This document shows, in pieces, positions 39,445-47,519 of a stretch of DNA of 64,000 nucleotides. A program made the position numbers and the translations under genes. The stretch is from Pseudomonas alcaligenes (GTDB taxonomy: Bacteria > Pseudomonadota > Gammaproteobacteria > Pseudomonadales > Pseudomonadaceae), in contig NZ_LZEU01000001.1 in the NCBI RefSeq assembly GCF_014490745.1, forward strand, positions 2,135,501 to 2,199,500. The letters are read 5' to 3'. Below the pieces are notes generated by a model, which was not told where the DNA came from, made no database searches, and was given only the letters and a program-made list of their open reading frames with translations. The first letter of the stretch is position 1. Every line of letters begins with the position of its first letter.

Positions 39445-39726
39445 TTAACGATATTCGCAGAGGTAGGCGGTTTCCACGGCGACCTGCAGCTGGAACTTGC
39501 TGTTGGCCGGCACGGTGAACTTGTTGCCGGCGGCAAAGGTTTCCCAGTTGTCGCTGCCCGGCAGTTTGACGGTCAGGGCGCCGGCTACCACGTGCATGAC
39601 TTCCAGCTGGCTGGTGCCGAATTCGTATTCGCCCGGGGCCATGACGCCGATGGTGGCCGGGCCTTCGCTCATGGTGAAACCGATGGATTTGACGGTGCCG
39701 TCGAAGTACTCGTTGACCTTGAACAT
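39445..39726 (-). CDS. ppnP: Pyrimidine/purine nucleoside phosphorylase PpnP (DUF1255)
   Basis: Small cupin enzyme that phosphorolyses several nucleosides to base and ribose-1-phosphate, 93 residues. Signature blocks are [53 protein letters not shown] and [13 protein letters not shown]. Monocistronic, with its own terminator. Confidence 0.94.
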   Translation of the reverse strand: MFKVNEYFDGTVKSIGFTMSEGPATIGVMAPGEYEFGTSQLEVMHVVAGALTVKLPGSDNWETFAAGNKFTVPANSKFQLQVAVETAYLCEYR

Positions 39727-39794
39727 GGAGGGGGCCTCGAAGGGGATAAAAAGGGCCGGCCAGTATGCCCAAGGCCGGCCGGCACGTCATCCGC

Positions 39795-40340
39795 TTATGT
39801 GGCGAAGATCAGCGGCAGCAGGCGTGCGGTATTGCGCGCATCCTCCAGAGCCCGGTGCTGCTGGCCCTGGAACTGCAGGCCAGCCAGTTGCAGGGCGGTA
39901 TGCAGGCCCACCGCACGTTTGAGCTGGCGGGCGCTGGCAAAATCCTGCTTGAGGTTGAGGTGCGGTACCTCGCTGAGCTGGCTGTGCAGTTGCTGGCGCT
40001 GCCATTCCAGTTCCAGCTGGCGGCGGTCGTAGTCGCCCCAGCTGGCCCAGCCGGCGAGCTGGGGCAGGTGCGGCGCCAGCCAGCGCTCGAACTGCGGCCA
40101 CAGCTGGTTCAGCGGCAGGGCGCCGTCGACCTGGGCCTGGCTGATATGGGTGAGTTGACGGCAGAAGCTGGTCAGGCAGGGGCGGCGCAGCGGGCGCACG
40201 AAGCGCTGGAAGTGATCCAGTTCGTGGCCGTCGGTAGCCACCAGGCTGGCGCCGATCTCGATGATTTCCATGTCTTCGATGGGCCAGCCACCTTCTTCGG
40301 TGGTGGCCTCCAGGTCGATTACCAGCCAGTGCTGCTGCAT
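39795..40340 (-). CDS. DEDDh-family 3'-5' exonuclease
   Basis: 181 residues. Exo I motif WLVIDLEATTEEGG (Asp, Glu), Exo II around WASWGDYDRRQLE (Asp), and Exo III HRALEDARNTA (His, Asp) give the full DEDDh set. It resembles the KapD/ERI-1-type exonucleases acting on RNA or DNA ends. ATG 40340 follows AGGAGGGC. Divergent from the dehydrogenase gene. Substrate unknown. Confidence 0.88.
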   Translation of the reverse strand: MQQHWLVIDLEATTEEGGWPIEDMEIIEIGASLVATDGHELDHFQRFVRPLRRPCLTSFCRQLTHISQAQVDGALPLNQLWPQFERWLAPHLPQLAGWASWGDYDRRQLELEWQRQQLHSQLSEVPHLNLKQDFASARQLKRAVGLHTALQLAGLQFQGQQHRALEDARNTARLLPLIFAT

Positions 40341-40484
40341 AAGCCCTCCTTGCTTGCCGCCAGTATGGTGGCGGGTCGCGGCCTTGGCAAAGCGCGATCC
40401 ATACAGTTTTTCCCGCAGTTTGTGCTGGCCGGGCGGGGGCCGATACAGGCTATGCTTGGGAACCTGTAATCGAGGAGGTGGGGC

Positions 40485-41357
40485 ATGGCAAAGGTGGCAT
40501 TTATCGGTCTGGGCGTGATGGGCTTCCCCATGGCCGGGCATCTGGCGTGCGAAGGGCACGAAGTCTGCGTGTACAACCGCTCGCCGGCCAAGGTGCAGCT
40601 GTGGGAGGACGAGTTCGCCGGCGAGTCCGCACCGACGCCCCGCGAGGCTGCGCAAGGCGCCGAATTCGTGATGACCTGCGTGGGCAACGACGATGACCTG
40701 CGCAGCGTGCTGCTGGGTGCCGACGGCGCTTTCGCCGGCATGGCCGCCGGCAGCGTGCTGGTCGACCACACCACCGCTTCGGCCAATGTCGCCCGTGAAC
40801 TGGCGGCCGTTGCCGCCGGCCTCGGCCTGGGCTTTCTCGATGCGCCGGTGTCCGGCGGCCAGGCCGGCGCCGAGAACGGCATGCTGACGGTGATGGTCGG
40901 TGGTGAGCAGGCCTTCTACGACCGTGCGGCGCCGGTGATCGACGCCTACGCCAAGATGATCAAGTTGATGGGCCCGGTGGGCAGCGGCCAGCTGACCAAG
41001 ATGGTCAATCAGATCTGCATCGGCGGTCTGGTGCAGGGCCTGGCCGAGGCGCTGCACTTTGCCCAGAGCGCGGGACTCGACGGGCATGCGGCGATGGAAG
41101 TGATCAGCAAGGGCGCGGCGCAATCCTGGCAGCTGGAGAACCGCCACCAGAGCATGCTGGCCGGCAAGTTCGACTTCGGCTTCGCCGTGGACTGGATGCG
41201 TAAGGATCTGTCAATCGTGCTGGAAGAAGCGCGGCGCAATGGCGCGCAATTGCCGGTGACCGCGCTGGTCGATCAGTTCTACGCCGATGTGCAGGCGCTC
41301 GGCGGCGGCCGCTGGGATACCTCCAGCCTGATCGCCCGCCTCAAGCAGCGCAGCTGA
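40485..41357 (+). CDS. 3-hydroxyisobutyrate dehydrogenase-like beta-hydroxyacid dehydrogenase
   Basis: 290 residues. The cofactor motif is VAFIGLGVMGFPMAGHLA. The substrate signature is LDAPVSGGQAGAENGMLTVMVGG, and the catalytic Lys is in GSGQLTKMVNQICIGGL; it ends with the family helix DLSIVLEEARRNGAQLPVTALV. Likely NAD(P)-dependent oxidation of a short beta-hydroxyacid; the substrate cannot be fixed. GAGGAGG precedes ATG 40485. Confidence 0.9.
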   Translation: MAKVAFIGLGVMGFPMAGHLACEGHEVCVYNRSPAKVQLWEDEFAGESAPTPREAAQGAEFVMTCVGNDDDLRSVLLGADGAFAGMAAGSVLVDHTTASANVARELAAVAAGLGLGFLDAPVSGGQAGAENGMLTVMVGGEQAFYDRAAPVIDAYAKMIKLMGPVGSGQLTKMVNQICIGGLVQGLAEALHFAQSAGLDGHAAMEVISKGAAQSWQLENRHQSMLAGKFDFGFAVDWMRKDLSIVLEEARRNGAQLPVTALVDQFYADVQALGGGRWDTSSLIARLKQRS

Positions 41358-41408
41358 CCCGCCGGCGTCATTCGCCGCTTGCAGTGACGTTGTTCGTCGC
41401 TGCCGGCC

Positions 41409-41750
41409 TCAGGTGCGGAAGATAAAGTACACCGCGCCAAGCAGGCATAGCCCCGCCCACAGGTAGTCCAGCTTCAGCGGCTGCTGCATGACGTAGACGC
41501 TGAAGGGGACGAACACCGCCAGGGTGATGATTTCCTGCATGATCTTCAGCTGGCCGACCGACAGCTCGGTGTAACCGATGCGGTTGGCCGGCACCATGAT
41601 CAGGTATTCGAAGAGGGCGATGCCCCAGCTGACCAGGGCGGCGATTACCCAGGGCTTGCTGTTCATGGTCTTCAGGTGGCCGTACCAGGCGAAGGTCATG
41701 AACACGTTGGACAGGGTGAGCAGGGCGGCGGTTTGCATCCAGACCGGCAT
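41409..41750 (-). CDS. DMT-superfamily small membrane protein, DUF486
   Basis: 113 residues with four membrane helices. Conserved text TLSNVFMTFAWYGHLK, ALVSWGIALFEYLIMVPANRIGY and LKIMQEIITLAVFVPFSVYVM is typical of DUF486. It resembles half of an EamA transporter and probably dimerises. Function unknown. Confidence 0.88.
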   Translation of the reverse strand: MPVWMQTAALLTLSNVFMTFAWYGHLKTMNSKPWVIAALVSWGIALFEYLIMVPANRIGYTELSVGQLKIMQEIITLAVFVPFSVYVMQQPLKLDYLWAGLCLLGAVYFIFRT

Positions 41751-41846
41751 GGCGGGTACTCAACAAGGGCAAAGCGGCAAGCCTAAACGCGCGTGAGCGC
41801 CCGGCCAAGCACCGGGCGCCAGCAGTTCGAGCGAAGGGGAAGGGTT

Positions 41847-44075
41847 GTGGGCAAGTGGATGCGTAATCTGGCGCTGGTCGGTCTGGCTGGCGTGCTCTGC
41901 GTGGGGAGCTGGAGTGCCTGGCAGGCGTGGCGGCAGCGCGCGGTGTGGGCCGAGTTGCAGGTGTTCGCGCCGCTGCAGGGAGCGCAGCGCTTCGCGCTCG
42001 GCGCCAACCTGCTGCAGTGGACGGGCAGCAGTCTGCAGCTGCGCGATGGGCAGCAGCCCGAGCGGGTGCTGTGGGCAACGGATGGCGGCTTTCTGGCGGC
42101 CGGGCGTGGCGTGGCGGCGGTCGAGGAGCACCGTGGCGCACTGTTCGTCGACGAGCAGCGCCAGGTGCTCTGCCGTCAGCAAACGCTGGATGGCATCGAG
42201 CAACGCCAGCAGCGCGTGCTGCTGCGCGGGCGCCTGGGCTGTGCCGACGGTTCCAGCAGCACCTACGTGCTGGTGTTCGAGGACGACGGCGAGCGCGGCG
42301 TGCGCCTGGCCGTGGCGCTGGAGGACGACAGCCTCAACCGCATCTATCTGAGCTGGCAGCGCGAGGCGGATGAGCACTTCCATGGTTTCGGCGAGCAGTT
42401 CAGCGCTTTCGACCTGGCCGGTCGGCGCCTGCCCATCCTGGTACAGGAGCAGGGCGTCGGCCGCGGCCTGCAGCCGATTACCCTGGCGGCCAACCTGACG
42501 GCGCGCGCCGGCGGCGACTGGTGGACCAGCTACGCGCCGGTGCCGCACTACCTGAGCAGCAAGGGGCGCAGTTTCTTCAGCGAGTCCACCGCCTACCAGG
42601 TGTTCGATCTGCGCGATGAGCATCGCGTGCAGCTCGAAGTGCATGCCGGGCAGCTGGCGGCACGTATCTACACGGCAGCGGATGCGCCTGGGCAGATTGC
42701 CCAGCACACGGCGGTGGTCGGGCGCATGCCGCCGCTGCCGGCCTGGACCCAGCAGGGCGCCATCGTCGGCCTGCAGGGCGGCACCCAGCGGGTGCGCGAG
42801 ATCCTGCGCCAGCTCGACGAGGCCCAGGTGCCGCTGGCTGGCGTCTGGCTGCAGGACTGGGTCGGCCAGCGCACTACCAGCTTCGGCAAGCAGCTGTGGT
42901 GGAACTGGAGCCTGGACGAGCAGCACTACCCGGACTGGGCGGCGCTCAATGGCGAGCTGAAGGCCCGCGGCATTCGCAGCCTGGCCTATGTCAATCCGTT
43001 CCTGGCGGATGTAGCGGACAAGCCGGGCGCCGCCCGTAACCTGTATGCCGAGGCGCGTGAACACGGTTATCTGGTACGCGACCAGGCTGGCCAGCCGTTG
43101 GCGCTGCTCAATACCAGTTTCAGCGCCGGTCTGGTCGACCTGAGCAACCCGGCGGCGCGCCTGTGGCTCAAGCAGGTGCTGCGCGAGGAAATGCTGGCCA
43201 AGGGTTTTTCCGGCTGGATGGCCGACTTCGGCGAGGCCCTGCCGTTCGAGGCGCAACTGGCCAGCGGCGAGTCGGCAGCGCTGGTACATAACCGCTTCCC
43301 GGAAGACTGGGCGCGGTTCAACCGCGAGCTGCTGGAAGAGGCGGGGGGCGAGGGCGAGCTGTTCTTCTTCATACGCTCGGCCTTCAGCCGCAGCCCGGGC
43401 CTGACCACCAGCCTGTGGGCCGGCGATCAACTGGTGACATGGGATGCCCAGGACGGCCTGCACAGTGCGCTGCTGGGCATGCTGTCCGGCGGGTTGTCCG
43501 GTTTCAGCCTCAATCACAGCGATACCGGCGGCTATACCACCATCAGCAACCCGCTCAAGGACTACCACCGCGACCAGGAACTGCTGCTGCGCTGGATGGA
43601 GTTCTCCGCCTTCACCAGTCTGCTGCGCAGCCACGAGGGCAACCGTCCGGAGGCCAACCAGCAGGTCTACAGCTCGCCGCAGAATCTGGCGCAGTTCGCC
43701 CGCTGCGCGAAGATCTTCGCCGCCCTGGCGCCTTACCGCCAGCAACTGATGGCGCAGGCCGCGCGTAGCGGCATGCCGCTGCTGCGCCCGTTGTGGCTGC
43801 AGTATCCGGGCGATCCGGCCGGACAGCAGGCACTGCCGCGCAGCTTCATGCTCGGTGACCAACTGCTGGTGGCGCCTGTGCTCGAGCCGGGCGTCAGTGA
43901 ACTGGAGGTGTTGCTGCCGGCCGGCGCCTGGGTGCACCTGTGGTCGGGCAAGCGCTTCCAGGCCCAGGCGGGCGAGACGGTGCGCGTGGCGGTGCCGATC
44001 GGTCAGCCGGCGGTGTTCTATCCAGAGGGCTCGCCGCTGGCGCCAAGCCTGGCGGCGCTACGCGAAATCAAGTGA
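41847..44075 (+). CDS. GH31 alpha-glycosidase, YihQ-like, membrane-anchored
   Basis: Retaining alpha-glycosidase, about 742 residues, with an N-terminal hydrophobic anchor (LALVGLAGVLCVGSW). Nucleophile Asp460 lies in GWMADFGE and acid/base Asp527 in WAGDQ. The text around FGEQFSAFDLAGRRLPILVQEQGVGRG, LQDWVGQRTTSFG, HSDTGGYTT and RSHEGNRPEANQQ is close to E. coli sulfoquinovosidase YihQ. The residue aligned with the sulfonate-binding Arg of YihQ (SFGARLFW) is Gln349 here (SFGKQLWW), so another sugar is likely. GTG 41847 is set by AAGGGGAAGG; ATG 41859 is possible. No sulfoquinovose pathway genes are nearby. Confidence 0.85.
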   Translation: MGKWMRNLALVGLAGVLCVGSWSAWQAWRQRAVWAELQVFAPLQGAQRFALGANLLQWTGSSLQLRDGQQPERVLWATDGGFLAAGRGVAAVEEHRGALFVDEQRQVLCRQQTLDGIEQRQQRVLLRGRLGCADGSSSTYVLVFEDDGERGVRLAVALEDDSLNRIYLSWQREADEHFHGFGEQFSAFDLAGRRLPILVQEQGVGRGLQPITLAANLTARAGGDWWTSYAPVPHYLSSKGRSFFSESTAYQVFDLRDEHRVQLEVHAGQLAARIYTAADAPGQIAQHTAVVGRMPPLPAWTQQGAIVGLQGGTQRVREILRQLDEAQVPLAGVWLQDWVGQRTTSFGKQLWWNWSLDEQHYPDWAALNGELKARGIRSLAYVNPFLADVADKPGAARNLYAEAREHGYLVRDQAGQPLALLNTSFSAGLVDLSNPAARLWLKQVLREEMLAKGFSGWMADFGEALPFEAQLASGESAALVHNRFPEDWARFNRELLEEAGGEGELFFFIRSAFSRSPGLTTSLWAGDQLVTWDAQDGLHSALLGMLSGGLSGFSLNHSDTGGYTTISNPLKDYHRDQELLLRWMEFSAFTSLLRSHEGNRPEANQQVYSSPQNLAQFARCAKIFAALAPYRQQLMAQAARSGMPLLRPLWLQYPGDPAGQQALPRSFMLGDQLLVAPVLEPGVSELEVLLPAGAWVHLWSGKRFQAQAGETVRVAVPIGQPAVFYPEGSPLAPSLAALREIK

Positions 44076-44142
44076 CGGAAGGGGTGCCGATAGCCGCGCG
44101 TAGGCGTTAAGATCGCCGCCGTTCGGTTCATGAGAGCTCTTC

Positions 44143-44394
44143 ATGGAGTGTCGTGCCGGCTGCGGTGCCTGTTGCATCGCGCCTTCCATCAGTTCGCCCA
44201 TTCCCGGTATGCCCAATGGCAAGGCCGCGGGAGAGCGCTGCCTGCACCTGACCCCGACCTCGCTCTGCGCCATTTTCGGCCAACCCGAGCGTCCGGCCGT
44301 CTGTGCGGCCTTCGGCGCCGATCCGGAGGTCTGCGGCGACAGTCGCGAGGAGGCCATTTGTCTGCTCGGTTGGCTGGAGCACGCCACCGCCTGA
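44143..44394 (+). CDS. YkgJ-family cysteine-cluster protein
   Basis: 83 residues with eight cysteines. The pattern MECRAGCGACCIAP, ERCLHL, SLCAIF, PAVCAAF, EVCGDS and AICLLGWLE is that of the YkgJ (UPF0153) family, thought to bind zinc or an Fe-S cluster. Function unknown. A perfect palindrome separates it from the START-domain gene. Confidence 0.87.
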   Translation: MECRAGCGACCIAPSISSPIPGMPNGKAAGERCLHLTPTSLCAIFGQPERPAVCAAFGADPEVCGDSREEAICLLGWLEHATA

Positions 44395-44414
44395 GCGGCC
44401 AAGCATTCTGTGCT

Positions 44415-44434
44415 CGCCGGCAGCGCTGCCGGCG
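44415..44434. terminator. 20-bp perfect palindrome between ykgJ-like and START-domain genes
   Basis: CGCCGGCAGCGCTGCCGGCG is fully self-complementary and is followed by GGCCTATTTC, a poor U-run. It could be a weak terminator or attenuator. It lies 20 bp after the ykgJ-like stop and 22 bp before the next ATG. Confidence 0.45.
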
Positions 44435-44455
44435 GGCCTATTTCACCAAGGAGCA

Positions 44456-45067
44456 ATGATGATTTCGTTGAGTCGCGCGGCCGCAGCCTGTGGCCTGAGT
44501 CTGCTGGCAAGCACCCTGGCGCATGCCGAAGACTGGCAGCTGGCCAAGGACGAGGATGGCATCCGCATCTACCTGAGCGCTGTCGAAGGCTCCAAGTACA
44601 AGGCTTACCGTGGCGTGACCACGATCAAGAGTGACGTGGCCAAGCTGCGCGCCCTGCAGGAAGACGTCCAGGGTTCCTGCGCCTGGATTCACGCCTGCGC
44701 CGAGCAGAGCCTGCTCAAGCATGAAGGCAACCAGAGCTGGGTGTACACCCGCTTCGAAATGCCCTGGCCGGTAACCGCGCGCGATTCGATCCTGCACGTG
44801 GTGACCGTGGAGAACGCCGATGGCAGCCTGGTGCGCAAGCTGGACGGGCAGCCGACCTTCAAGCCGCAGGACAAGGACTACGTGCGCGTGGCCAGCCTGG
44901 AAGGCTCGTGGATCTTCGTGCCGAAGGGCACTGGCGAAGTGGAAGTGACCTACCAGGTGCACACCGAGCCGGGCGGCAGCGTGCCGTCCTGGCTGGCCAA
45001 CAGCTTCGTGGTGGATGCGCCGTTCAACACCCTGAATGCGCTGCGGGCCAAGGCTGAAGGCCGCTGA
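44456..45067 (+). CDS. START-domain lipid-binding protein, secreted
   Basis: 203 residues. A signal peptide (to about LAHAEDWQ) is followed by a START fold: WQLAKDEDGIRIYLSAVEGSKYKAYRGVTTI, then VYTRFEMPWPVTARDSILHVVT and GEVEVTYQVHTEPGGSVPSWLANSFVVDAPFNTL. Likely a periplasmic hydrophobic-ligand binder. ATG 44456 follows AAGGAGC. In PAO1, as recalled, a similar gene also precedes gltA. Confidence 0.9.
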   Translation: MMISLSRAAAACGLSLLASTLAHAEDWQLAKDEDGIRIYLSAVEGSKYKAYRGVTTIKSDVAKLRALQEDVQGSCAWIHACAEQSLLKHEGNQSWVYTRFEMPWPVTARDSILHVVTVENADGSLVRKLDGQPTFKPQDKDYVRVASLEGSWIFVPKGTGEVEVTYQVHTEPGGSVPSWLANSFVVDAPFNTLNALRAKAEGR

Positions 45068-45082
45068 TAGTGGGCTGAAATG

Positions 45083-45112
45083 AAAAAAGGCTGCCAATTG
45101 GCAGCCTTTTTT
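45083..45112. terminator. Bidirectional terminator between START-domain gene and gltA
   Basis: AAAAAAGGCTGCC and GGCAGCCTTTTTT flank AATT in a near-perfect palindrome. A-run and T-run on either side allow termination of both converging transcripts. Confidence 0.93.
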
Positions 45113-45128
45113 CTTGCTGGAGTGGCGC

Positions 45129-46418
45129 TTACTTGCGCTTGTCCAGGGCGACGAAGTCGCGTTGCTCGTAGCCGGTGTACAGCTGGCGCGGACGGCCGAT
45201 CTTGTACGGGCTGGAGAGCATTTCCTTCCAGTGCGAGATCCAGCCGACAGTGCGCGACAGGGCGAAGATCACGGTGAACATGCTGGTCGGAATGCCGATC
45301 GCCTTGAGGATGATCCCCGAGTAGAAGTCGACGTTCGGGTACAGGTTGCGTTCCTTGAAGTACGGATCGGTGAGGGCGATCTCTTCCAGGCGCATGGCCA
45401 GTTCCAGCTGCGGATCGTTGGTGATGCCCAGCTCGCCGAGCACTTCGTCGCAGGTCTTCTTCATCACGGTGGCGCGCGGGTCGCGGTTCTTGTAGACGCG
45501 GTGACCGAAGCCCATCAGCTTGAACGGGTCGTTCTTGTCCTTGGCCTTGGCGATGAACTTGTCGATGTTCTCGACACTGCCGATCTCGTCCAGCATGGTC
45601 AGTACGGCTTCGTTGGCGCCGCCGTGTGCCGGGCCCCACAGTGCGGCGATGCCGGCGGCGATACAGGCGAACGGGTTGGCACCCGAAGAGCCGGCCAGAC
45701 GGACGGTCGAAGTGGAAGCGTTCTGTTCATGGTCGGCGTGCAGGACGAAGATACGATCCATTGCCTTGGCCAGTACCGGGCTGATTGGTTTGATCTCGCA
45801 CGGGGTGTTGAACATCATGTGCAGGAAGTTTTCCGCGTAGTTCAGGTCGTTGCGCGGATACATCATCGGCTGGCCCATGGAGTACTTGTAGGCCATGGCA
45901 GCGATGGTCGGCATCTTGGCGATCAGGCGCATGGCCGATACTTCACGATGCTGCGGGTTATTGATGTCCAGGGAGTCGTGGTAGAAGGCGGAGAGGGCGC
46001 CGACCACGCCGCACATGATGGCCATCGGGTGGGCATCGCGGCGGAAGCCGTTGAAGAAGCTCTTCAGTTGCTCGTGAACCATGGTGTGGTTCTTGATGGT
46101 GCTGACGAACTTGGCCTTTTCCTCTGCGGTCGGCAGTTCGCCGTTCAGCAGCAGGAAGCAGGTTTCCAGGTAGTCGGACTTCTCGGCCAGTTGCTCGATC
46201 GGGTAGCCGCGATGCAGCAGGATGCCTTGGTCGCCGTCGATATAGGTGATTTTCGACTCGCAAGAGGCGGTCGACATAAAGCCAGGATCAAATGTGAAGC
46301 GACCCGTGGCGGTTAAGCCCCGTACGTCAACTACATCGGGACCAACGGTGCCGGTCAGAACGGGCAGCTCTACGGGGGCATTGCCCTCGATGATCAACTG
46401 CGCTTTTTTGTCAGCCAT
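45129..46418 (-). CDS. gltA: Citrate synthase GltA
   Basis: Condenses acetyl-CoA and oxaloacetate to citrate, entry to the TCA cycle, cytoplasmic hexameric type. It has 429 residues. Active-site blocks are [20 protein letters not shown] (His), [10 protein letters not shown] (His) and [10 protein letters not shown] (Asp). The start at 46418 ([12 protein letters not shown]) follows AGGAGG; 15 further upstream codons are in frame but lie behind that site. Divergent from the sdh operon. Confidence 0.97.
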   Translation of the reverse strand: MADKKAQLIIEGNAPVELPVLTGTVGPDVVDVRGLTATGRFTFDPGFMSTASCESKITYIDGDQGILLHRGYPIEQLAEKSDYLETCFLLLNGELPTAEEKAKFVSTIKNHTMVHEQLKSFFNGFRRDAHPMAIMCGVVGALSAFYHDSLDINNPQHREVSAMRLIAKMPTIAAMAYKYSMGQPMMYPRNDLNYAENFLHMMFNTPCEIKPISPVLAKAMDRIFVLHADHEQNASTSTVRLAGSSGANPFACIAAGIAALWGPAHGGANEAVLTMLDEIGSVENIDKFIAKAKDKNDPFKLMGFGHRVYKNRDPRATVMKKTCDEVLGELGITNDPQLELAMRLEEIALTDPYFKERNLYPNVDFYSGIILKAIGIPTSMFTVIFALSRTVGWISHWKEMLSSPYKIGRPRQLYTGYEQRDFVALDKRK

Positions 46419-46477
46419 GTGCGGCCTCCTGTTTATGCTTGAAATCATCAGACAGCCCCCCACGCAGGGCCCGGGAC

Positions 46478-46505
46478 ACTATAGAGACATAAATTCGAAT
46501 GTCAA
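46478..46505 (-). promoter_or_regulatory. Sigma-70 promoter of gltA
   Basis: On the minus strand, TTGACA (46505-46500) and TATAGT (46483-46478) are separated by 16 nt. The start would be near 46471, about 53 nt upstream of the gltA ATG. Confidence 0.75.
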
Positions 46506-46619
46506 TTTGCGCGAAGCCAGACGGCAGACGGGTTCCAGCCCTGTTTCGGGGCGTCCGAAGTGCTGCTAATACGTCATTTATTTAACTGGTGCAATCCGCT
46601 TTTAGCGAAGGGTGGCGCG

Positions 46620-46648
46620 TTGTCATTAGTAACCTAACTGTCTATACT
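46620..46648 (+). promoter_or_regulatory. Candidate sigma-70 promoter of the sdh-suc cluster
   Basis: TTGTCA (46620-46625) and TATACT (46643-46648) are 17 nt apart, each matching consensus at five of six positions. The start would be near 46655. Confidence 0.65.
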
Positions 46649-46767
46649 CTGCGCCCGGCCGTCAGGGGCTTTAGGGCCTGCATTCTGGCGGTTGGCACTC
46701 CCTTGGTGAGGGGTACCTGACCAGTGCACTTCCCGACAACTTGCCCTGTTTGTTTGGGGCCTCTAGT

Positions 46768-47154
46768 GTGAAAAAAGCCGTGAATAGCCAACGACCTGTA
46801 AACCTAGATCTCAGGACTATAAAACTCCCGATCACCGCTTATACGTCCATTCTGCACCGTATTTCCGGGGTCATTCTCTTTCTCGGCCTTGCCGTGCTGC
46901 TGTTCGCACTCGACAAGTCGCTGAGCTCCGAGGAAGGCTTCGCAGCAGTCAAGGCGTGTCTGACCAGTCCGCTGGCCAAGCTGATTATCTGGGGCCTGTT
47001 GTCCGCTCTGCTGTATCACCTGGTGGCCGGTGTGCGCCATCTCATCATGGACATGGGTGTCGGTGAGTCGCTGGAAGGCGGCAAGCTGGGCTCGAAAATC
47101 GTCATCGTCGTATCCGTGGTGGTGATCGTGCTGGCGGGGGTGTGGGTATGGTAA
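46768..47154 (+). CDS. sdhC: Succinate dehydrogenase cytochrome b556 subunit SdhC
   Basis: Membrane anchor that binds haem b and ubiquinone in complex II, 128 residues with three helices. It begins VKKAVNSQRPVNLDLRTIKLP (GTG start) and has ITAYTSILHRISGVILF with the quinone-site Ser and Arg, and YHLVAGVRHLIMD with the haem-ligand His. GTG 46768 fits the family N-terminus; TTG 46741 would add an unusual extension. It overlaps sdhD by 7 nt. Confidence 0.93.
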   Translation: MKKAVNSQRPVNLDLRTIKLPITAYTSILHRISGVILFLGLAVLLFALDKSLSSEEGFAAVKACLTSPLAKLIIWGLLSALLYHLVAGVRHLIMDMGVGESLEGGKLGSKIVIVVSVVVIVLAGVWVW

Positions 47155-47516
47155 CCAACGTAACGAACTTCTCTCGTTCGGGCCTCTACGACTGGATGGC
47201 GCAGCGCGTTTCTGCAGTCGTTCTCGCGGCTTATTTCCTTTTTCTGATCGGCTTCCTCGTGGTGAATCCGGGCCTCGGCTATGCCGAATGGCACGCGCTG
47301 TTCGCTCACACGGCGATGCGCATCTTCAGTCTGCTGGCCCTGGTGGCCCTCGGCGTACACGCCTGGGTCGGTATGTGGACCATTTCTACCGACTACCTGA
47401 CGCCGATGGCGCTGGGCAAGTGGGCGACTGTCGTGCGTTTCCTGTTCCAGGCGCTTTGCGGTATCGCGATGTTCGCGTACTTCGTCTGGGGCGTGCAGAT
47501 TCTCTGGGGTGTCTGA
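47148..47516 (+). CDS. sdhD: Succinate dehydrogenase membrane anchor subunit SdhD
   Basis: Second membrane anchor of complex II, 122 residues, three helices. FSRSGLYDWMAQRVSAVVLAAYFLFLIGF contains the conserved quinone-site residues, and the haem-ligand His lies in ALGVHAWVGMWTISTDYL. It starts inside the end of sdhC and stops 3 nt before sdhA. Confidence 0.94.
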   Translation: MVTNVTNFSRSGLYDWMAQRVSAVVLAAYFLFLIGFLVVNPGLGYAEWHALFAHTAMRIFSLLALVALGVHAWVGMWTISTDYLTPMALGKWATVVRFLFQALCGIAMFAYFVWGVQILWGV

Positions 47517-47519
47517 TCC

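Larger units (their letters stand above)
46419..46767. other. 349-bp divergent regulatory interval between gltA and sdhC
   Basis: No gene is seen. It contains the gltA promoter on the minus strand and an sdhC promoter on the plus strand, with starts about 185 bp apart. The sdhC leader is about 113 nt and GC-rich; no riboswitch was recognised. Confidence 0.8.

Noticed and set aside
41847..44075. Calling the GH31 gene yihQ (sulfoquinovosidase)
   Set aside because: The residue aligned with the sulfonate-contacting Arg is Gln and no sulfoquinovose pathway genes are near.
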